From an uncultured Eggerthellaceae bacterium (GTDB taxonomy: Bacteria > Actinomycetota > Coriobacteriia > Coriobacteriales > Eggerthellaceae): a stretch of DNA of 29,810 nucleotides. Positions 7,887 to 15,466 of the stretch are shown here, piece by piece. The notes beneath the pieces are model-generated. The model ran no database searches. It worked only from the letters and a program-made list of their open reading frames with translations, and was not told where the DNA came from. The stretch's first letter is position 1. Every line of letters begins with the position of its first letter. Both the position numbers and the translations under genes were made by a program. The DNA is taken from assembly GCA_910577495.1 (NCBI GenBank), contig CAJTML010000013.1:1-29810 (forward strand). Reading direction: 5' to 3'.

Positions 7887-8540
7887 ATGGCAGCAACTTT
7901 TGCAATTTCAGGACAACATTATTTGTTCGACGTACAAACTTTCGCCCACACCGTTTTGGCGCTTGGTGGAGATGAATATTCATATGCGCTGCGTGATCGC
8001 ACGACCCAAGGCGTGATTGATGATGTGGTATCAGGCGCCTCTGAGCTGGGCGTTATCATGCAAACCTCCAAGACGGCGGCCGATTTGAACCTGGCGCTTG
8101 ATGCGGCAGGGCTGGAGTTTTGCGAGCTTATTCAGAGCGCGCCGCGTGTGGCACTGCCCAAGAGCCATCCGATGGTAAACGCCGCTTCGCTTTCGCTTGA
8201 GGACATGGATGGCTATCCGTATATCTACTTTGAGCAGGAGAGTGGCGCTCCAGCATGCTTCGCCGAAGAGGCACTTGCTGAGGTGCCGCGCGCCAAAAGC
8301 ATTGCATGCACGGATCGCGCATCGCTTTCGGAGCTCATCGTGGCGCTTAACGGCTACACCATCACCAGCGGCATCTTGGTGGGCATCTCTGATGGCTCAT
8401 CGCTTGACACCGTGCCGCTTGAGACTGACGAGACGCTGCATTTGGGATATGTCGTTCGCAAGGGCGAAACGCTTGATGAGGTGGGCGTTCGCTTTGTAGA
8501 GACACTCAAGAAGAACCTGGAGCGCTACGCTCGCTTCTAA
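7887..8540 (+). CDS. Stand-alone LysR effector-binding domain protein (no HTH)
   Basis: The 217-residue product aligns along its whole length with the effector-binding half of the LysR regulator at 5328-6248. Shared blocks are QHY-F-VQ-F, an LR--TT---I-DV stretch, HP-----LS-EDL--P---FEQ, DR--L--L----NG-T---G-L, and a closing VPL-T-E----GY. No winged helix is encoded: only 26 bp separate it from the ligase gene, and its own start has AGAAGGA upstream. It is therefore not a truncated pseudogene remnant of the usual kind but a translated domain-only protein in the ligase operon. It might bind the same ligand as the LysR protein, form heterodimers with it, or act as a cytoplasmic ligand-binding protein. 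It also resembles periplasmic-type binding folds but has no signal peptide. Confidence 0.75.
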   Translation: MAATFAISGQHYLFDVQTFAHTVLALGGDEYSYALRDRTTQGVIDDVVSGASELGVIMQTSKTAADLNLALDAAGLEFCELIQSAPRVALPKSHPMVNAASLSLEDMDGYPYIYFEQESGAPACFAEEALAEVPRAKSIACTDRASLSELIVALNGYTITSGILVGISDGSSLDTVPLETDETLHLGYVVRKGETLDEVGVRFVETLKKNLERYARF

Positions 8541-8555
8541 GGGTGACTGTCGGCA

Positions 8556-10265
8556 TTACTGACGGCGAATTCGCGCGGTGCGCTCAGAGCTCTGATCGGT
8601 TTGGCGGTTGGATCTCTGATGCGCGCCGCGTTTTGTTTGGGCGGCGTCGTCTGTCTGGATGGCGGCCAGTTTCGCCGTGTCGGAAGCGTTTGGCATCTCG
8701 CCGGATTTCGACGTATCCATGCCCAGCTTGTTCGCCAAATCAAGGCGAATGCTCACGTACTCAATTACGAGCAACACCAAAAGAATAGTCATCACGATGA
8801 GGTATCCGATGATGGCGCCCGGAAGGCCGGTGAAGTTGACTAGCAAAATGGGCACGAAGAGCGAGAAACCAAACGTGATGAGGTAGAGCTTGGTGACCGA
8901 TTTTTGGCGACGCAACACGGTGATGACCTGGTAGAGAAAGTCGATGGCGGCCGTGACGCCACCTGCGGCAATCATGATGTAGGACAGACCGCGGAATTGC
9001 TCGAAGTCCAGGCCGTAGAGGAAGCTCATGAGCGGAATGCCGATCCAGCCCATGAACAGCGCCACGACCACCGTGATGATCACGATGAGCACAAACATCG
9101 CAATAATTGTGAGGTCGAAGCGGCGGCGTTTGCTCGGGTCAGACCAGGCTTCTGCCATGCGAACGAGCAGTGGTTTATAGATGAGTCCAACGGTCAACAA
9201 AATGCCCTGCGCGGGGAAGTACCGCGCGTTGAAGTAGAGCTGATTGTCGTAGGACAGCACGCCTTCCATGACGAATTTGGGCATGTTGTCAATGAGCGCG
9301 TAGAGAAACAGCGCCACAAACAGCGGGAAACATTGCTTGAACAATAGCGCCACGCTTGAGACGCGCATGCGGTCGGATTTGGGCGTCTCGAAGAGCGCCA
9401 AGGGGAACGTGACCAGGATAAATGACGCAGCTGCCGCCACGGCCATGGCAATACAGGCACCGGGGAGGTTGCGCGTGATGAACAAGAAGACGGCGAATAC
9501 CACCAGCACGACCGCAGAGCGCAGTGCTTGGGAGATGCCGGCTAGGTAGAGCTTGTCCACTTGCTGCAGGCGGCCTTCGTACACGTCGGCCAAGCCGTCA
9601 ATCATCTTGTAGATATATACACCCAAACTGATGGTGAACATCTCGGAGTCATACCCGCGCAGCGTGCAATAGGCAATGCTGACCACCACCATGATGATGC
9701 AGGTGATCCAGCGGTTGACCTGGTAATCCGAAAACGAGTGCGTCTCTTGCAGGTCGGATACTTGATAGGTGCGCACGCCATAGTTCGCCAGATACATCAG
9801 TAGCATACCGGTGACAAACGCCATGGAGAACATGCCGGCTTGCTCAACGCCCACCAGCTGCGTGACCACAATGGTGAGGATGGGAAAGACCATGCCCCAC
9901 AGCGTGATACCGATGGTGTTAAAGATGTAGTCGCGCGTGGTGCGATGCGAGGCGTACTCTTCCTGTTGGCCGCCCAGATCCCCTGATGAGACGGCTCCGA
10001 GCAGACGCGAGAACCAGTGATCAAGTCCGCGCTTGATAAAGTTTTGCTTGCGCGGAGGGTTCTGGGGCATCTCGGCGGTTGCTTGTGCTGCGTGCGTTGC
10101 GTGCGCGCCGCGTGGCAACTCCTCGGTCGGTGCCGGGCGATACGCGCGCGTGGACTCGTCAGTGCTTGACGGGCGAAGGCGGCGCGTGGGTTCGTCGGTT
10201 GCTTGCGGGCGAAGGCGGCGAGTTTTTGCCTGGTCAGGTGGGGTATGCTGTGATTGCTGATCCAT
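8556..10265 (-). CDS. Polysaccharide/lipid flippase-like membrane protein (MATE/MviN superfamily)
   Basis: A protein of about 569 residues with many hydrophobic segments from about residue 112 to 520 (12-14 helices by eye), resembling oligosaccharide/lipid flippases of the MOP superfamily. The N-terminal 110 residues are hydrophilic and carry three 12-residue repeats beginning TRRLRP/TRAYRP; the C-terminal 60 residues are also hydrophilic. The start is uncertain: the ATG at 10265 is chosen because a candidate promoter (10312-10340) rules out starts further upstream, but the AAGGAG at 10283-10288 is 17 nt away, farther than usual. It is convergent with the ligase operon (15-bp gap). A role in exporting a cell-envelope precursor is inferred from family resemblance; the substrate is unknown. 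Confidence 0.75.
   Translation of the reverse strand: MDQQSQHTPPDQAKTRRLRPQATDEPTRRLRPSSTDESTRAYRPAPTEELPRGAHATHAAQATAEMPQNPPRKQNFIKRGLDHWFSRLLGAVSSGDLGGQQEEYASHRTTRDYIFNTIGITLWGMVFPILTIVVTQLVGVEQAGMFSMAFVTGMLLMYLANYGVRTYQVSDLQETHSFSDYQVNRWITCIIMVVVSIAYCTLRGYDSEMFTISLGVYIYKMIDGLADVYEGRLQQVDKLYLAGISQALRSAVVLVVFAVFLFITRNLPGACIAMAVAAAASFILVTFPLALFETPKSDRMRVSSVALLFKQCFPLFVALFLYALIDNMPKFVMEGVLSYDNQLYFNARYFPAQGILLTVGLIYKPLLVRMAEAWSDPSKRRRFDLTIIAMFVLIVIITVVVALFMGWIGIPLMSFLYGLDFEQFRGLSYIMIAAGGVTAAIDFLYQVITVLRRQKSVTKLYLITFGFSLFVPILLVNFTGLPGAIIGYLIVMTILLVLLVIEYVSIRLDLANKLGMDTSKSGEMPNASDTAKLAAIQTDDAAQTKRGAHQRSNRQTDQSSERTARIRRQ
10116..10223 (-). repeat. Three 36-bp in-frame repeats in the flippase tail
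   Basis: These encode TRRLRPQATDEP, TRRLRPSSTDES and TRAYRPAPTEEL (residues 15-50 of the flippase). Each unit starts with Thr-Arg and ends with an acidic Thr-Asp/Glu-Glu motif, the kind of site favoured by actinobacterial Ser/Thr kinases and FHA domains. That role is inference. Confidence 0.7.
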
Positions 10266-10311
10266 AATGCGTGAAAACGTGACTCCTTCGCCAAATACAG
10301 TGCTCAAATGT

Positions 10312-10340
10312 ATAGTAGGCCGCCGGCATATATGCGTCAC
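10312..10340 (-). promoter_or_regulatory. Candidate promoter of the flippase gene
   Basis: On the minus strand GTGACG (10340-10335) and TACTAT (10317-10312) are separated by 17 bp, each matching the -35/-10 consensus at four of six positions. Transcription would begin near 10305. Confidence 0.4.
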
Positions 10341-10373
10341 CATTGAGTCGCGTTTTTCCACGGGATTTGCTTA

Positions 10374-10386
10374 GATTGGCACCCGT
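10374..10386 (+). repeat. Left copy of a 13-bp direct repeat flanking the AbiE locus
   Basis: GATTGGCACCCGT occurs here and, exactly repeated in the same orientation, at 12004-12016. The two copies bracket the whole AbiE locus, as a target-site or attachment-site duplication would. Between this repeat and the toxin gene (10387-10495) I see no gene. Confidence 0.6.
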
Positions 10387-10495
10387 ACTTAAAATCCGAT
10401 AGAAGAAAGATCGCGGCAAGCAAGGAACTTATGATGCCGAGCATCCTTCCATCGAAGAACGTGCTATTCCCTGTATAGACTAGCTCAAAAGCCAG

Positions 10496-11362
10496 CTAAG
10501 AGATGTCATGGTCACTAAGATGAGAAGGGTTAGAACCCAAAAGGAGTTCAGTCGAATCTATTCGATCGATAAGGTCGTTGCCCCAAGTGATGGCTTCTTC
10601 TAGGTCAAGAACCGCTAGACCCTCGGATGCCGCCTTGTAGCCTTCAGCCCACCCTGGCTGAATCTCTATCACGGGGGGCCATGGCTGCATGTCTCGGTAG
10701 GAGAAGAGCCGAATACAAAGCGGCTTGACCGTTTCTAAGGCTGGTGGCTCCTCGCGCATGATCACTTGCAGGTCTATCAGGTCGTGAACGCGCTCCGATT
10801 CGCTTTCTGTGAGCCCGTGAAGCTTCTGCGCGACTTGATGGGCGAGCTTCATGAAGGGCATGGGACCCAATGGTGGAAACCCAAGCGCCTCGAAGGTTCA
10901 CGAGGCTTCTTCTGGCACCCTCATGTCAGGCTCCTCGGCATCTCCGATCTCGTTGTGCCCAACCTCTAATGGAACTGTCATCCAGGACTTGCCGTTGTAG
11001 GAGAGCTTCACCTCAAAAGGCTGCATGACGTAGTTGGCGGGGACGCCCTTAGGCGAGGCCTGTCTGCCACGCACAAGCCTTCCGGTGAATCCGTTCCATC
11101 CCGCCATCAGCGCGCTCTCCAGAGCCTCGGCATAACTGTCGATATCGGATGCACGAGCCGTGTCTAAATCTCGTGAGAACCTAGCAGAGCCCTCCCCGAA
11201 GCGAAGCTTCAAAGAGCTCCCGCCTTTCACTGCGCCATCTGGCAGGAGCTGGCCGACTATAGCGTTCGCCAGGTTCCTTCTGATGCGGATGGCATCCTCG
11301 CCGTCATGAGCAATGCGTTCTATGGCGATATCGAGATTCCTTCTGCTGTTGGGTCTACTCAT
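10496..11362 (-). pseudogene. abiEii: AbiEii-type nucleotidyltransferase toxin, interrupted by in-frame TGA
   Basis: A nucleotidyltransferase-like toxin of the type IV AbiE system. The N-terminal part carries the hallmark KGGSSLKLRFG and FSRDLD motifs (nucleotide binding and metal-binding Asp). After 154 codons the frame hits TGA (10900-10898). The same frame then continues without another stop to 10496, encoding TFEALGFPPLGPMP, then MKLAHQVAQKLHG and ERVHDLIDLQV, the C-terminal catalytic motifs of the family. Reconstructed length is about 288 codons, normal for AbiEii. A single C-to-T change in a CGA Arg codon would explain the stop. The ATG at 11362 overlaps the antitoxin stop by 4 nt (ATGA), the usual coupling. 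Without readthrough the product lacks the C-terminal motifs and is probably inactive. Confidence 0.85.
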
Positions 11363-11883
11363 GAGAGCCCCTCTCTCACGTGCTTGTACTCTGCCTTCGT
11401 GATAAGTCCTTGTTCGCGCGCCTCCTCGGCAGCGCTCTGGAGACGCTCCAGCATCACGCTGCCGCGACAATCGAGGATCGCCTCGGCAATGGTCTGGGAG
11501 GGAATGCCCTCGTATTGGGTCGTGGTCTTGTTCTTGACTGTCTGGGGCGTAATCCAATCGGGGATGCTCTTCCTGATTCTGCCCGTCGTGCCGACGGAGA
11601 GTCTTCTCGGATTCACGAGTGCGAGACCATGCATGGCAAGCACCGACTCTCCCGTGAGAAAACTGCCGTCACCGACGAGAGCCACTGCCTCAGCATAAGG
11701 GTCCAGCTCGGTGGGGACGTACCGAACCAGTTTGTACACTCCGCGCCCGCGCCTTTCAAGACGCTCGCTCGCGACCCATCTGCTTAGTTCGGCCTTCGTT
11801 ACACCAAGATCTCGCGCTTGGGCAGTGGTGACCAAGCCGTAATTGTCGACTGCGAGTTCGTATATGTCATCGAAGTGACTCAT
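11359..11883 (-). CDS. abiEi: AbiEi-type antitoxin / transcriptional repressor
   Basis: A 174-residue protein with an N-terminal winged helix: YGLVTTAQARDLGVTKAELS, then RWVASERLERRGRGVYKL. The C-terminal domain is typical of AbiEi antitoxins (GESVLAMHGLALVNPRRLSV, then a region ending TIAEAILD). In type IV systems the antitoxin represses the operon by binding inverted repeats at its promoter and counteracts the toxin without a stable protein complex. The frame is intact and overlaps the toxin start by 4 nt. A near-perfect 20-bp palindrome lies 7 bp upstream of its ATG, as expected for autoregulation. It remains intact although its partner toxin is interrupted. Confidence 0.85.
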   Translation of the reverse strand: MSHFDDIYELAVDNYGLVTTAQARDLGVTKAELSRWVASERLERRGRGVYKLVRYVPTELDPYAEAVALVGDGSFLTGESVLAMHGLALVNPRRLSVGTTGRIRKSIPDWITPQTVKNKTTTQYEGIPSQTIAEAILDCRGSVMLERLQSAAEEAREQGLITKAEYKHVREGLS

Positions 11884-11890
11884 GCCAATA

Positions 11891-11910
11891 GGTTAACATT
11901 AATGTATACC
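11891..11910. promoter_or_regulatory. Candidate AbiEi operator
   Basis: GGTTAACATTAATGTATACC is palindromic in 16 of 20 positions (GGT-two mismatches-ACATTAATGT-two mismatches-ACC). It ends 7 bp before the abiEi start codon and includes a TATACAT -10-like sequence on the minus strand, so binding here would block transcription. Confidence 0.55.
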
Positions 11911-12003
11911 TTTTGCCATTAGTGATTTGACTCACAAAGCTCTTTAGCCGTTTTATTGTAATCGCAATCTGGATAGGTGTTCAGCTTAAGATTTCAATTA
12001 AGT

Positions 12004-12016
12004 GATTGGCACCCGT
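12004..12016 (+). repeat. Right copy of the 13-bp direct repeat flanking AbiE
   Basis: GATTGGCACCCGT, identical to 10374-10386. It includes the TTGGCA that may serve as the -35 of the downstream oxidoreductase operon. Confidence 0.6.
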
Positions 12017-12036
12017 GCTGCACAAGCGGCTATACT
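12006..12036 (+). promoter_or_regulatory. Candidate promoter of the 2-oxoacid:ferredoxin oxidoreductase operon
   Basis: TTGGCA (12006-12011) and TATACT (12031-12036) are 19 bp apart, slightly longer than ideal. The -10 is good and lies 73 bp before the first start codon. Confidence 0.45.
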
Positions 12037-12109
12037 AAAAATGGCGAAGTAAGATGGCGCGCGGTGTTCTTGGGCGCGGCGCGTTGAGGTTTTCCGGTAA
12101 GGAATAGCT

Positions 12110-13144
12110 ATGATTGAAGTTTTATGGCATGGCAGAGGCGGGCAGGGCGCCTTTACTGCGGCGCGACTTTTGGGTGCCGCGGCCTCGCTTGATGAGGGCA
12201 AATTGGCGTTCCCCTCGTTTGGTCCGGAGCGCCGAGGTGCTCCGATGTGCGCGTTTACGAAGATGGACGAGGTGCCCATTGGGGATCGATCCGCCATCAA
12301 GCAGGCCGATTACGTCGTTTATCTGGACGAAACGCTGCTGGCTGATGGCTGGGAGCAGGAGCTTAAGCCCGGTGGGGTGGTGCTGGTCAATTCCGCGAAG
12401 CCCTCGGCTGCTTTTGGAGATTCGCGCATTATCGCGCTGGATGCTGACGGGATTTCTACCGAGCTTTTAGGTAGGCCGATCCCTAATACGGTGTTTTTGG
12501 GTGCGCTTTGTGCGCTGTGTGATCAGCTTGAACCGATTGATGGGCATGCAGCCATTCGCGCGTATATGGCGCCGAAGCTGCACGACAAAAATATTGCCGT
12601 GGTGGATGCGGCGTGTGCTCAGGCGCAGCTGGCTGCAAACAATTTTGGCGAAGTGGGCACTGTGGATAATGCTGAAGCGCTTGGTGCAACTGATGCGCCG
12701 CTGGCGACGGAGGCTTCTGGTGCGGCTGCTGTCCCGACACCTTCGCGCGCGCCGCAGCGCCCCGACGCGGTCATCTGCACGCTGCAACCCGGTGAGCTTG
12801 ACCCGCAAGATTTCGCCCACACCACCTGTTTTAGCGCAGGTCACTTGGTAAGCAAAAACGCGGGATGGCGAAACGAGCGTCCCATTATTGATGCAGGTGC
12901 GTGCACGGGCTGTTACCAGTGCTACTTCTACTGTCCTGACGGCGCCATCTATAAGGTATCGCCCGAGGCGGCAGCTGCGGTTGCTTCGGCATCCGAGGCG
13001 CCCACTGCTCCCACAGCCCCCACCACGCCCGTTGCGCCAGTCGCCGTTGACCTGGACTTTTGCAAGGGCTGTGGCGTGTGTGTGAGCGTCTGCAAGTTCA
13101 ACGCGCTCTCCATGATTTCAGAAAGCGAGGCGATGCGCTCATGA
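12110..13144 (+). CDS. 2-oxoacid:ferredoxin oxidoreductase, fused gamma-delta subunit
   Basis: A 344-residue fusion of a gamma subunit and a two-cluster ferredoxin (delta) subunit of the pyruvate/2-oxoacid:ferredoxin oxidoreductase family. The gamma part (about 1-180) shows GRGGQGAFTAARLLG and PSFGPERRGAP. An Ala/Pro/Thr linker (about 185-220) joins it to the delta part, which holds C265-C268-C271-C275 followed by Pro and C318-C321-C324-C328 for two [4Fe-4S] clusters. The two cluster motifs are separated by an unusual 30-residue Ala/Thr/Pro insert (about 284-313), and Pro after the last Cys is replaced by Lys. TAAGGAAT precedes the ATG. The stop overlaps the alpha-subunit start by 4 nt, indicating translational coupling. 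The delta clusters would pass electrons from the beta subunit to ferredoxin. Confidence 0.9.
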   Translation: MIEVLWHGRGGQGAFTAARLLGAAASLDEGKLAFPSFGPERRGAPMCAFTKMDEVPIGDRSAIKQADYVVYLDETLLADGWEQELKPGGVVLVNSAKPSAAFGDSRIIALDADGISTELLGRPIPNTVFLGALCALCDQLEPIDGHAAIRAYMAPKLHDKNIAVVDAACAQAQLAANNFGEVGTVDNAEALGATDAPLATEASGAAAVPTPSRAPQRPDAVICTLQPGELDPQDFAHTTCFSAGHLVSKNAGWRNERPIIDAGACTGCYQCYFYCPDGAIYKVSPEAAAAVASASEAPTAPTAPTTPVAPVAVDLDFCKGCGVCVSVCKFNALSMISESEAMRS

Positions 13145-14331
13145 AGCAATTCCTCTCAGGCGACGAGGCCTTCGCCGAAGGTGTTCGCCTTGCACGCCCC
13201 CAGGTAATTTCCGCGTATCCCATCACGCCGCAAACGGTGGTGGTAGAGCGCCTCTCCGACATGGTGGAGTCAGGCCAGCTTGAAGCCGAGTATGTACACG
13301 TTGAGTCCGAGCATTCGGCGCTGTCGTGTGCCATTGGTGCGTCAGCCACCGGCGCGCGCACGTTTACAGCCACCTCCAGCCAGGGCTTGCTCTATATGGC
13401 AGAGTGTCTCACCTATGCTGCGGGCGGCAGGTTTCCCATCGTCATGATGAACGCCAATCGCGCAACGGCGCTACCGTGGAACATCTATGGTGACCAGCGA
13501 GATTCGCTGGCGCTGCTGGATCACGGCTGGATTCAGGCGTATGCGAAAAACAATCAGGAAGCGCTTGATATGGCGCTCATGGCGTATGCGCTTGCCGAGG
13601 ACGCGCGCGTGATGACGCCGGTGATGGTCAACTTGGATGGCTTCGCCCTCACGCATACCTACGAGACGGTCGACGTCCCTGAGCAGGCACAAGCCGACGC
13701 CTTCTTGCCGCCCTATGCGCCCACAACCAACTGCTTTGATTTCGAAAACCCTGTCAATATTGGCTATTCGGCAGGACCGGAGTACAACAAGTACTTCAAG
13801 TACTGGGAGCACAAAGATATGCTGGTGGCCCCTGAGGTGATTGAGGAGGCGGAGACCCGTTTCGCCCAGATTTTTGGACGTCACTACACCGGCATGCTGG
13901 AGACCGCCTACACCGATGACGCGGATGTGGTGCTCGTGACGCTCGGTTCGGTGGCAGGTTTGGCCGAAAGCGTACTTGACCAGCTGCGCGAGGAGGGAAT
14001 TCGCGCAGGTCTGGTGCGTATTCGCTACATGCGACCGTTTCCGAAGGATGAGTTGGCGCATGTGCTCTCTCGTGCACACGCTATTGGCGTGCTGGAAAAA
14101 GATATTTCATTTGGTGGCGAAGGTACGGTGTTCACCAACGTGAATTCGGCGCTGCTGCAGGCCGGCGTGAGCGTGCCGACGTGCAACTTTATTGGTGGCT
14201 TGGGCGGCGACGACATCTCGGTTGCCGATCTGGGTGACATCTACCACTCGCTTGCGCGCATGGCTGCCCAGCAAAGTGCGGGCGAGCCGGTGCGCTTTAT
14301 TGGAATTGACAACGTAGGAGGGCACGAATAA
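13141..14331 (+). CDS. porA: 2-oxoacid:ferredoxin oxidoreductase, alpha subunit (PorA-like)
   Basis: A 396-residue alpha subunit. YPITPQT (residues 26-32), the ESEHSALSCAIGASATGART block (55-74) and NIYGDQRDSLALLDHGWIQ (about 114-132) are typical of PorA, where this subunit binds substrate and the pyrimidine part of thiamine diphosphate across the interface with beta. The ATG at 13141 is preferred over upstream in-frame codons because it gives the canonical start MKQFLSGDEAFAEG and overlaps the preceding stop as ATGA. Pyruvate is the most likely substrate given the close match to PorA and the CPTGWG motif in beta, but branched-chain or other 2-oxoacids cannot be excluded from sequence alone. 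Confidence 0.9.
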   Translation: MKQFLSGDEAFAEGVRLARPQVISAYPITPQTVVVERLSDMVESGQLEAEYVHVESEHSALSCAIGASATGARTFTATSSQGLLYMAECLTYAAGGRFPIVMMNANRATALPWNIYGDQRDSLALLDHGWIQAYAKNNQEALDMALMAYALAEDARVMTPVMVNLDGFALTHTYETVDVPEQAQADAFLPPYAPTTNCFDFENPVNIGYSAGPEYNKYFKYWEHKDMLVAPEVIEEAETRFAQIFGRHYTGMLETAYTDDADVVLVTLGSVAGLAESVLDQLREEGIRAGLVRIRYMRPFPKDELAHVLSRAHAIGVLEKDISFGGEGTVFTNVNSALLQAGVSVPTCNFIGGLGGDDISVADLGDIYHSLARMAAQQSAGEPVRFIGIDNVGGHE

Positions 14332-15248
14332 TGGCGCTCAATGCTTCTACGATTTCAAACGACGAATTGTTCTTCGGCCACAAGGCGTGCGCGGGTTGCG
14401 GCGGTTCGCTGGCAGTGCGCGCAGCGCTTAAGGTGTTAGGTCCACACGCCGTGTCAGCACTTCCTGCGGGATGCATGAGCGCGGTTGGGTTTAACTTCCC
14501 GCAGCTTTCGTTTGCCAACAACGCCATGATCACGCCCTTCGCCGCTACTGCAGCGGTTTTGACCGGCATTGAGGCGGGCTTGCGCGCGCAAGGCAAAAAG
14601 CCTGATGATTGCACGGTTGTGGGATTCGCGGGCGATGGCGGTACGGCCGATATTGGCCTGCAGGCGCTCTCAGGGGCAATCGACAGAAACGATGACGTGC
14701 TCTATATCTGCTACGACAACGAAGCGTACATGAACACCGGCATCCAAAAAAGCTCGCTCACGCCGTTCGGGGCCAAGACGACCACGACACCGGCGGGTCA
14801 GCGCGTGCATGGTTGTCTGACGAACAAGAAAAACCTGTTCCAGATTGTGGCGGCGCATGATATTGCTTACGCGGCTACGGCCTCGGTGGGGTATCTGCCT
14901 GATTTCGTGCGCAAAGTTGAGCGCGCTCGTGATATTCGCGGCACTCGCTTTATCCATGTCATGGCGCCGTGTCCAACGGGATGGGGCTGCGGGGTAGACG
15001 AGACCGTGGATATCGCGCGCGACATTGTGGACACGGGACTGTGGTATCTTGCGGAGTTCGAAGGTTCGGCTGTGAGCGGCGTGCCTGGTGGTACGTTCAA
15101 GCTGAATCGCAACCCGAAAGAGTTCGCCAGCGTTGAGGCGTATTTGAAGCGACAGGGACGTTTCCGCTCGCTGGATGCTGAGGAGATTGCGCGCGTGGAG
15201 GCTGATCGCGACGCCGCGTGGGAGGTCATGCGCAAAACGTGGTGTTAG
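14331..15248 (+). CDS. porB: 2-oxoacid:ferredoxin oxidoreductase, beta subunit (PorB-like)
   Basis: A 305-residue beta subunit that binds thiamine diphosphate and one [4Fe-4S] cluster. The ThDP motif is clear: GDGG (101-104) followed by DNEAYMNTG (129-137). Cluster ligands are C20, C23, C48 and C214, the last within APCPTGWG, characteristic of PorB. The ATG shares one base with the alpha stop codon (TAATG), so the three subunits are translated from one message at equal levels. The operon carries all four domains needed for oxidative decarboxylation of a 2-oxoacid to acyl-CoA with reduction of ferredoxin, a central step of anaerobic energy metabolism. No clear terminator follows. Confidence 0.9.
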   Translation: MALNASTISNDELFFGHKACAGCGGSLAVRAALKVLGPHAVSALPAGCMSAVGFNFPQLSFANNAMITPFAATAAVLTGIEAGLRAQGKKPDDCTVVGFAGDGGTADIGLQALSGAIDRNDDVLYICYDNEAYMNTGIQKSSLTPFGAKTTTTPAGQRVHGCLTNKKNLFQIVAAHDIAYAATASVGYLPDFVRKVERARDIRGTRFIHVMAPCPTGWGCGVDETVDIARDIVDTGLWYLAEFEGSAVSGVPGGTFKLNRNPKEFASVEAYLKRQGRFRSLDAEEIARVEADRDAAWEVMRKTWC

Positions 15249-15331
15249 GCGCGCGGTGGGAGTGCGCTGGTCGCGGATCACGGCGAACCACGCCGACGCG
15301 CCGGCACGCCGCAGGCCACACGGAGATATGC

Positions 15332-15360
15332 TTCAAGATTAGTAACGTTTGTGTTACACT
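15332..15360 (+). promoter_or_regulatory. Candidate promoter of the surface-protein gene
   Basis: TTCAAG (15332-15337) and TACACT (15355-15360) are 17 bp apart. The leader of about 100 nt that follows can form GTCGCG/CGCGAC (15379-15384 with 15404-15409) and ACCTTGT/ACGAGGT (15433-15439 with 15445-15451), the latter directly abutting the AGGAGG ribosome binding site (15452-15457). No known riboswitch was recognised. Confidence 0.4.
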
Positions 15361-15466
15361 TTGCCGTTGAACTAACGCGTCGCGTGAGCGCGGGGATGGC
15401 TTGCGCGACAACCGATACAGAGCCTACGGGTTACCTTGTGTACGACGAGGTAGGAGGATCTCAAGC

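Noticed and set aside
10898..10900. TGA in abiEii as a recoded codon (selenocysteine or Trp)
   Set aside because: TGA serves as a normal stop elsewhere in the window (for example at 13142-13144), the site is not a catalytic Cys position, and no selenocysteine-insertion hairpin was noticed.
15361..15466. Possible cyclic-dinucleotide riboswitch in the surface-protein leader
   Set aside because: GAGCCTACGGGTTACC recalls part of the c-di-GMP-I core, but the matching 3' strand and the GCAAA elements are missing, so only simple hairpins are reported.
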